This document shows, in pieces, positions 24,503-29,771 of a DNA stretch of 29,771 nucleotides. Every line of letters begins with the position of its first letter. Position 1 is the first letter of the stretch. The position numbers and the translations under genes were made by a program. Under the pieces are notes generated by a model that ran no database searches, had not been told where the DNA came from, and worked only from the letters and a program-made list of their open reading frames with translations. This DNA is from DQTL01 sp964396505 (lineage in GTDB: Bacteria; Bacteroidota; Bacteroidia; Flavobacteriales; Flavobacteriaceae), in the NCBI GenBank assembly GCA_964396505.1, contig CAYNFJ010000011.1:1-29771 (forward strand), in the 5' to 3' direction.

Positions 24503-25167
24503 AATTGCAAGCCTATTTTAAAGGTTTTTAATTGATTGACATCTATATTTTCTATAGTGGGCGCATTTTCAAACAGATTAGCGCTGTTAAAGAAGGCGTA
24601 GATGTTCCAGGTTCCATACCCAAAAGAAATTTGAGGTCCCCATTGCCATTTATTTAAATGGGGGATAGGAGTTAATTTTATTTTTTCTTCTCCATCACTA
24701 TTTATAAAAATACTTTTTGAGGCAAAAACGTAGGCTATCTTAGCTCCTATATACAATCGCCAAAATTTATAAGTAGTAGGAGTCGCATTTCTAAATCTAA
24801 TTTCTATGGGCAATTCCAGGGCGTGTGTTTCAAATTTGTTTTTTTGATAATCTTCCGTAATAATTTCATAAGCGGGGATGGTATTACTTATCTTAAGTGT
24901 CTGATTAAATTTGTTATAGGCATACCCCAATCCTATTCCTAAGGCAAAATCCCCTTTTTTAGTAAGTGGTAAATCTTTGATAAATCCTATTTGATAGTTG
25001 ATAGAGATCCCTTTTTGTTGTAACAAATCCGGTTTTTTTCGCAGAATATTATAGTTAATTCCTATATAAATTTGGTCTTCCAGATATTTTTTACCAACCA
25101 GCAAACTGTCTTGACCAAAAACGGTTAAGCTCATTAGGATTGCTATGATAGAAAAAAGCGGTTTCAT
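24490..25167 (-). CDS. PorT-family outer-membrane beta-barrel protein
   Basis: A 225-residue exported protein. MKPLFSIIAILMSLTVFGQ is a clear signal peptide, which is why the ATG at 25167 is preferred to an in-frame GTG at 25185. The mature part alternates polar and hydrophobic residues in about eight strands (ALGIGLGYAYNKF, LELPIEIRFRN, RLYIGAKIAYVFAS, PQISFGYGTWNIYAFFN) and ends LKTFKIGLQFYIF with terminal Phe, typical of a small outer-membrane barrel. It resembles the PorT group, one of whose members is part of the type IX secretion system. The true T9SS PorT usually sits next to ubiE, as recalled, so this may be a paralogue. A terminator-like hairpin ends only seven bases before its start. 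Confidence 0.78.
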   Translation of the reverse strand: MKPLFSIIAILMSLTVFGQDSLLVGKKYLEDQIYIGINYNILRKKPDLLQQKGISINYQIGFIKDLPLTKKGDFALGIGLGYAYNKFNQTLKISNTIPAYEIITEDYQKNKFETHALELPIEIRFRNATPTTYKFWRLYIGAKIAYVFASKSIFINSDGEEKIKLTPIPHLNKWQWGPQISFGYGTWNIYAFFNSANLFENAPTIENIDVNQLKTFKIGLQFYIF

Positions 25168-25173
25168 GATAAA

Positions 25174-25199
25174 AAAGGCAACCACAGAGGATTGCCTTT
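25174..25199 (-). terminator. Intrinsic terminator after exbD, directly before the PorT-like start
   Basis: On the minus strand AAAGGCAA (25199-25192) pairs with TTGCCTTT (25181-25174) around a 10-nt loop, and T residues continue through 25171. It lies 45 bp after the downstream exbD stop and 7 nt before the PorT-like ATG at 25167. Confidence 0.75.
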
Positions 25200-25243
25200 A
25201 TATAAATTATTTACTATTTTGTTATACCAAATTACAACTACAG

Positions 25244-25699
25244 TTATTCTTTAGTAGGAGTGGCTGCATAGGTAATTTTTAGTGCATCAATCTCGCGTAA
25301 TTCTTTTTTACAGTCAGCGAGGGTTCCCACTTTGGAGTCAACATCTACTTTAAATAATGTAGTCATAAAAGGGACTTCATCTTCCAGTAATTTTTCTCTG
25401 TTAGCAAAGATAAATTGTCTGACATCTTTCACCCGAGCTATTTTATCATTCAGTTGAATTACATCGCCACCGTCACTATTGTTCAAAGATTTTCCTATGT
25501 AAATAGTACTAATCAGATTTTTGTGCTCCAACTTTTTGGTATTATGAGCTTTCGGTAGTTTAGGAGGTGTTATCTTTAATTCGGTTTCACGCATCGTAGT
25601 AGAAACCATAAAGAAGAAAAGCAACATAAAGACAATATCGGGTAAAGAAGCCGTAGAAATAGCGGGCAATTCTTTCTTTTGTTTTTTAAATTTTGACAT
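25244..25699 (-). CDS. exbD: ExbD/TolR-family proton-channel subunit (downstream copy)
   Basis: A 151-residue protein with a short cytoplasmic N terminus, one membrane helix and a periplasmic domain. The helix reads ASLPDIVFMLLFFFMVSTTM, with the essential proton-carrying Asp at position 21. With ExbB it converts proton-motive force into movement that energises TonB, or in some systems other envelope machines. It lies 15 bp after the other exbD gene, and a terminator follows. The two ExbD proteins probably form a heteromer; this is inferred from the shared operon. No tonB gene is in the window. Confidence 0.93.
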   Translation of the reverse strand: MSKFKKQKKELPAISTASLPDIVFMLLFFFMVSTTMRETELKITPPKLPKAHNTKKLEHKNLISTIYIGKSLNNSDGGDVIQLNDKIARVKDVRQFIFANREKLLEDEVPFMTTLFKVDVDSKVGTLADCKKELREIDALKITYAATPTKE

Positions 25700-25714
25700 G
25701 TGATATCTTAGTTT

Positions 25715-26332
25715 TTAGTTACTGGTTGGTTCTACTTCAGAGATAATTTCCGGATACAATTCTTTAATCTTTTTAATTTTCTCCTTTAATTTCTCCGATT
25801 TATCACTTTTTTGTTGTTTTAGTAATGACTCGTAGGTTCTACCATAACGTTCCTTAGAAACCCTATTACGCAGTTCCATATAAGCCTGTCCTAATACATC
25901 ATGCACCGCGATAAAGGCTCCATAAGAAGTTCCTCTATCACTCTTAAGTGAGATAATAGCTTTGTTAGGGTGGTCAGAAGATTCAGGACTTCTGGCACCT
26001 TTACAATAATCACATCTACCGGCATTTTTATTACCTACACCACCGCCATTATCGATAAAGTCAATAGCGATTTGTTTAATATCATTGACATTAGTGATAA
26101 TCTGTTTTCCCTCTACCAATAATTGATCATTACGATTAATGGAGATTTGTAAGACATTTTTATCTTTGATAACAGGTGGTTTTGGCGCGTTAGGTGGTTG
26201 TTTCTGTGGTAATTTACGGGAAATACCCCCATCTACTTCCATAGTGGTTGCCACAAGGAAGAATATAAGCAGCAAGAAGGCAATATCTGCCATAGACCCT
26301 GCATTAATTTCTGGTAAGCTTCTTCTTGCCAT
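25715..26332 (-). CDS. exbD: ExbD-family subunit with CxxC-containing insertion (upstream copy)
   Basis: A 205-residue ExbD relative, about 60 residues longer than the usual length. The membrane helix is AGSMADIAFLLLIFFLVATT with the key Asp at 16. After a Pro-rich linker (KQPPNAPKPP), the periplasmic domain holds an unusual insertion with C107 and C110 (GRCDYCKGARS), then HPNKAIISLKSDRGTSY. The C terminus is a charged helix (KSDKSEKLKEKIKKIKEL). The CxxC pair could bind a metal or form a disulfide in the periplasm. Related long ExbD proteins are, as recalled, common in Flavobacteriia. It lies 6 bp after the four-helix membrane protein gene. Confidence 0.9.
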   Translation of the reverse strand: MARRSLPEINAGSMADIAFLLLIFFLVATTMEVDGGISRKLPQKQPPNAPKPPVIKDKNVLQISINRNDQLLVEGKQIITNVNDIKQIAIDFIDNGGGVGNKNAGRCDYCKGARSPESSDHPNKAIISLKSDRGTSYGAFIAVHDVLGQAYMELRNRVSKERYGRTYESLLKQQKSDKSEKLKEKIKKIKELYPEIISEVEPTSN

Positions 26333-26338
26333 AATAAA

Positions 26339-26767
26339 TTATTTAATAAGGTTCTTAACCATATCCCACAAAAATAGTGCAGCACCTACAACAAGCAGGA
26401 TTAAACTATACCATATACCGGTATCTACCCATTTTGAAGTACTTCCTTCTCTGGTGACTTCGAAAATTTTACCGGAAGCATCTGTTACGGTTCCTCCATC
26501 AGCCAAGGCATAAGCGATGACCAGAACTACTGCTAATACGCCTAAACTCAAGAGTGTTTTCTTAAGCAAAGCCGGTTTTTTAAACAGGTTCAATAGTGAA
26601 AAAACAACGGCTATTCCGGCTGCTACAATCAATAAGAACATTGCATAGCCTACATATCTACCCATAGCAGCATCAACGCCACCTATGGACATACCGTAAA
26701 AAATCGCACCGAGTACAGCAAGTACCAGGATGACGATTGTCAATATTTTTGATAAACTCTTATTCAT
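26339..26767 (-). CDS. Uncharacterised small membrane protein between exbB and exbD
   Basis: A 142-residue protein with about four helices: ILTIVILVLAVLGAIFY, YAMFLLIVAAGIAVVFSLL, LLSLGVLAVVLVIAYALA and WYSLILLVVGAALFLW. A short polar segment between helices 3 and 4 (GGTVTDASGKIFEVTREG) probably faces the periplasm. No known domain was recognised. It sits between exbB (25 bp) and exbD (6 bp) on the same strand, so it is very likely a partner of this energiser. From memory a similar gene occurs at this place in other Bacteroidota. Function is not established here. Confidence 0.85.
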   Translation of the reverse strand: MNKSLSKILTIVILVLAVLGAIFYGMSIGGVDAAMGRYVGYAMFLLIVAAGIAVVFSLLNLFKKPALLKKTLLSLGVLAVVLVIAYALADGGTVTDASGKIFEVTREGSTSKWVDTGIWYSLILLVVGAALFLWDMVKNLIK

Positions 26768-26792
26768 AATGAATATATTAGATTAAAGGTGA

Positions 26793-27536
26793 TTATTTTT
26801 TTCTTACTAAAATGTCTATCAATTTGATAGAGGCATCTTCCATATTGTTCACAATACTATCTACTTTGGAGATAATATAGTTGTAAAATATTTGTAAGAT
26901 AATAGCCACAACCAATCCAAATACTGTGGTTAACAAGGCTACTTTAATACCACCGGCAACAGTTGCAGGAGACATTACACCTGATTTTTGAATATTATCA
27001 AAGGCTTGAATCATACCTATTACAGTACCCATAAACCCAAGCATCGGTGCCAAGGCAATAAATAAAGATAACCAAGAGATATTTTTCTCTAATAATCCCA
27101 TTTGTACCCCTCCGTATCCTACTACGGCTTTTTCAACATTGTCAATACCTTCATCTACACGGTCTAAACCTTGATAGAAAATAGAGGCAACGGGTCCTTT
27201 GGTATTTCTACACAACTCTTTGGCTGCTTCTACACCTCCGGATTCAATGGCGTCTTCTACATTGGCTACTAACTTCTTAGTATTGGTAGTTGACATATTC
27301 AGGTAAATAATTCTTTCAATTGCAATCGCAAGACCTAGTATTAAGGTTAATAATACAATTCCCATAAAGGCAGGTCCCCCCTCTATCATACGTTGTTTTA
27401 ATTCTTGACGGAACGATGTAGGAGCATCGGATGCTACTTGTTCTGTTTTAGTCGCTTCGTCTTGAGCGTAGGTGTTTTGGCTGCTACCAATTAGTAATAA
27501 TCCTGTGATTGCCAAGATAGTAAATACTTTTTTCAT
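26793..27536 (-). CDS. exbB: ExbB/TolQ/MotA-family proton-channel protein
   Basis: A 247-residue inner-membrane protein that forms the pentameric stator-like ring around ExbD helices. An N-terminal signal-like segment ends at NTYAQ, and a soluble stretch leads to TM1 (FMGIVLLTLILGLAIAIERI). The central domain is mostly helical. The MotA/ExbB signature follows in TM2-TM3 (LFIALAPMLGFMGTVIGMI, then PATVAGGIKVALLTTVFGL), with the conserved Thr lining the proton path. It is the first gene of the operon exbB - small membrane protein - exbD - exbD. The extra N-terminal exported segment is usual in Bacteroidota ExbB. Confidence 0.95.
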   Translation of the reverse strand: MKKVFTILAITGLLLIGSSQNTYAQDEATKTEQVASDAPTSFRQELKQRMIEGGPAFMGIVLLTLILGLAIAIERIIYLNMSTTNTKKLVANVEDAIESGGVEAAKELCRNTKGPVASIFYQGLDRVDEGIDNVEKAVVGYGGVQMGLLEKNISWLSLFIALAPMLGFMGTVIGMIQAFDNIQKSGVMSPATVAGGIKVALLTTVFGLVVAIILQIFYNYIISKVDSIVNNMEDASIKLIDILVRKK

Positions 27537-27571
27537 TGTAATAGTAAATTTATAATTAAGTTTTAAAGGGC

Positions 27572-27600
27572 TAAAGATAAAGTTTTTTTTTGAAACCCAA
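27572..27600 (-). promoter_or_regulatory. Candidate promoter of the exbB operon
   Basis: On the minus strand TTG (27600-27598) and TATCTTTA (27579-27572) are 18 bp apart. The -7 element differs from TAnnTTTG at its last base. The spacing matches that proposed for korAB. Confidence 0.4.
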
Positions 27601-27710
27601 AATTTTTGAATTAATATTATTTTTCAACCGGTTCCGGAAAATCAGCTCTAGCGTTGTTATAATCCTTAGATTTTCAGAACGCTACCCTAGTGAAATTAGT
27701 ATATTGAAAC

Positions 27711-29627
27711 TTATAATTTTTTTAAAAAAGAGCGTACATTTTCTTTTTCATTCAAATGCATCTTTTTCTTAAGCCGGTACAGGGCGTTTTTTACACTTTG
27801 AGATGATATGTTAAAAATAGAGGCAATCTCTTTATTAGTCATCCCCAATTTAATCAATGCTGCCAACCGGAAATCATTGTTGGTCAAATCGGGATTCTGT
27901 TGCATCAAACTATCTACAAAACTTTTGTTGGTTTCTTCAAAATAGGTTTTGAAACTTTCCCAGTCTTTTTTGGATTGAATGGTTTTATGGATGGTTCTCT
28001 TGAGACTTTTATATTGTACCGGTGTTTTACAATTGGAATCCGGTTCAATTTCTTCCAATATATTGAGATAACTCTGCAACATTTTATTACGTTGCATAAT
28101 ATTGATAGCATGACTTGCCAATTGTTTATTTTTATATTCCAATTCTTGTTCTAATTGTTGTTTTTTTAAGGTGGCTTGTTCCAATTCCAAGGTGCTGATC
28201 GCTTTTTCTTTTTTTCTTTTTTGATGAATAAAATAATATCCCAATATAATGAATACACCCAAACTACCGATGATAATCAGTAAGGTTTTACTTCTTTCCT
28301 TTTGAATTTTTTCATTGCTTTTGAGTATTTTTATTTCTTTTTCTTTTTTTTCATTTTGGTATTTTTTATCCAGTTCAGCCATTTGTTGTTTGATGTGATT
28401 ATTTTCAATACTGTCTTTGAGCGCGTGAAACCGGACTTCGTATTGGTACGCTTTTTTGTAATTCTTATTATAATGGTATAGCTCTCTGATGGATTGGAGT
28501 GCTTTTAGTTGTAAATTTGCACTGTGTATCTTTTGGGCATTTTGTAATGATAATTGCAAAAAATGTTCAGATAAACCCAATTGATTTGTTTGCTTATAAG
28601 TATCTCCCAAATCTCTATATGCTTCGGTTAAATCTCCTAATGAATGTAATTTTTCAAAGAGTTGTATAGCTTTGTTAAGATAAGTGATTGCTTGGGTGTA
28701 TTCTTTCTTTTTAGCAAATACCAATCCCATATTTTGAGTGGCTACTGCAATACCGCTGTTGACCCCCAATTTATTATAAATTTTTAATGCTTTCGTAAGA
28801 TAATCAAAAGCCAAATCGGGACGGTTGGTGTCTAGATACAGTGTTCCATAGTTGTTATAGGAGTCTGCTAAAAGATAATTGTCATTGGTTTTTTTGGATA
28901 AATCGGTAGAGGCATCCAGATGAAGGGTGGCTTTATCCCAATTTTCTATACTGGCATACAGATTGGCAATATTGAAATGTGTGGCAGCCATATTGGCTGT
29001 ATCTTTGTTGTGTTCAAAGGCTTGTAAACTTTGTAGTGAGAAATCCAAGGATTTTTTATAATCTCCCATACGCTCATAAATAGAGGCCATATTGTCTAGT
29101 GTGCCGGGTATGCGCGTGCTGTCTTTTGTTTTGTTAAAATAGTCCAATGCCTTTTCGCCATAATCCAATGCTAAGGGATAATTTCCTTTTCGTCGGTTGG
29201 CAACACATAGTATGTTATATAAGACGCCATAATGCTGTTCAGAAAGATTATTTTGCGAATCAGTAATAATCTTTTTTGAATAATATATAGTGGAATCCAT
29301 CTCACCAAGATAATAAAAAGCAATTGCCGTATTAATATAAGCATCCGGTAATTTGGAGATATCTTTTTTATGGTAAAACACAATAGCTTGTTTACCGTAA
29401 TCAATAGCTTTGGATGGTTTTTCCCGCCAGTAAAGTTCACTTAATTTTAGTAGAATGCCTCCTTTTTTATGAGGAGCTACTTCATTTAATTCTTTTTGTA
29501 GTTTTTCAATTTCTTTATGATTAGAGGTGTCCGGATGCTGTGCATAGGAGAAGGAGGAAAAGAACAACAAGAGTACTGCAAATTTCCGGAGTAAATGATA
29601 CGTTCCTATTTTATAAGAGGCCAGCAT
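27711..29627 (-). CDS. TPR / transmembrane / LuxR-type HTH regulator
   Basis: A 638-residue protein of a Bacteroidota-type architecture. A signal peptide (LLRKFAVLLLFFSSFSYAQ) is followed by about eight TPR units (roughly residues 55-400, for example DNMASIYERMGDYKKSLDFS) in the periplasm. A charged coiled coil comes next, then one membrane helix near 449-468 (LLIIIGSLGVFIILGYYF). A cytoplasmic coiled coil leads to a C-terminal HTH of LuxR/GerE type near 580-632 (LGMTNKEIASIFNISSQSVKNALYRLKKK). It should sense something outside the inner membrane and act on DNA directly. No kinase or receiver domain is seen. The start at ATG 29627 is preferred to the GTG at 29636. It is upstream of, and on the same strand as, the exbB operon, with a 174-bp gap. 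Confidence 0.88.
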   Translation of the reverse strand: MLASYKIGTYHLLRKFAVLLLFFSSFSYAQHPDTSNHKEIEKLQKELNEVAPHKKGGILLKLSELYWREKPSKAIDYGKQAIVFYHKKDISKLPDAYINTAIAFYYLGEMDSTIYYSKKIITDSQNNLSEQHYGVLYNILCVANRRKGNYPLALDYGEKALDYFNKTKDSTRIPGTLDNMASIYERMGDYKKSLDFSLQSLQAFEHNKDTANMAATHFNIANLYASIENWDKATLHLDASTDLSKKTNDNYLLADSYNNYGTLYLDTNRPDLAFDYLTKALKIYNKLGVNSGIAVATQNMGLVFAKKKEYTQAITYLNKAIQLFEKLHSLGDLTEAYRDLGDTYKQTNQLGLSEHFLQLSLQNAQKIHSANLQLKALQSIRELYHYNKNYKKAYQYEVRFHALKDSIENNHIKQQMAELDKKYQNEKKEKEIKILKSNEKIQKERSKTLLIIIGSLGVFIILGYYFIHQKRKKEKAISTLELEQATLKKQQLEQELEYKNKQLASHAINIMQRNKMLQSYLNILEEIEPDSNCKTPVQYKSLKRTIHKTIQSKKDWESFKTYFEETNKSFVDSLMQQNPDLTNNDFRLAALIKLGMTNKEIASIFNISSQSVKNALYRLKKKMHLNEKENVRSFLKKL

Positions 29628-29771
29628 GAATGTCACATTAAAACCGATGTAAATCTAGTAATTTTTTTTTCATTTGAAAAAATAAAATTTATTTTCTGTT
29701 TAAAAGGAGTGTTTTTGAGTTCGAAACATATTATTTCAAGGCTCTAAAGGTGTCAGAATTGTCAAAAATCA

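Noticed and set aside
27649..27684. TAGCGTT / AACGCTA inverted repeat downstream of the TPR-HTH gene
   Set aside because: Only seven base pairs with a 22-nt loop and no T run after it; too weak to call a terminator or operator.
29679..29696. AT-only inverted repeat near the right end
   Set aside because: Made only of A and T in a very AT-rich stretch, so chance is the simplest explanation. The last 144 bases hold no gene that I can support.

Overview
The window comes from an AT-rich member of the Bacteroidota, most likely the Flavobacteriia. Four things support this. A secreted glycoside hydrolase carries a type IX secretion (T9SS) C-terminal sorting domain. There is a RemB-like gliding-motility outer-membrane protein. 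Several promoters show the Bacteroidota -7 element TAnnTTTG, and Shine-Dalgarno sequences are mostly weak. The gene block asnS-rpoN followed by an oppositely oriented exbB/exbD cluster is also typical of the phylum, as recalled. No tRNA, rRNA, insertion sequence, phage gene or CRISPR array was seen.

Positions 1-14200 form an energy-metabolism block. The left edge holds the 5' end of a DUF1016/YhcG-type nuclease gene (minus). Next come a dicluster ferredoxin gene (minus) and, divergent from it, korA-korB, which encode 2-oxoglutarate:ferredoxin oxidoreductase. korA is interrupted by a 100-N assembly gap. An 11-gene complex I operon follows in the order nuoA-B-C-D-H-I-J-K-L-M-N. The NADH-oxidising module genes nuoE, F and G are missing between nuoD and nuoH. 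The operon closes with a small uncharacterised gene and a strong terminator. Together these genes suggest that electrons from 2-oxoglutarate oxidation pass through ferredoxin into a ferredoxin:menaquinone-type complex I instead of through NADH. That link is inferred from gene content and context.

Positions 14200-18300 concern the cell surface: a T9SS-secreted GH18 enzyme (plus), then, convergent with it, an operon of a WbpD/WlbB-like sugar N-acetyltransferase and a RemB-like outer-membrane protein whose reading frames overlap by ATGA. Positions 18300-24500 carry an RND/MMPL-family exporter, asparaginyl-tRNA synthetase, sigma-54 (rpoN) and a PAP2-like membrane protein, all on the plus strand.

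Positions 24490-27540 (minus) hold an ExbB - small membrane protein - ExbD - ExbD proton-driven energiser operon. A terminator hairpin follows it, and a PorT-like beta-barrel gene starts immediately after the hairpin. The right end (27711-29627, minus) encodes a TPR / transmembrane / LuxR-type HTH regulator.

The points most worth following are the ferredoxin-KOR-complex I arrangement, a NuoM that lacks the TM7 lysine, the uncharacterised last gene of the nuo operon, a TonB-C-like domain in the RemB-like protein, and several candidate regulatory inverted repeats.
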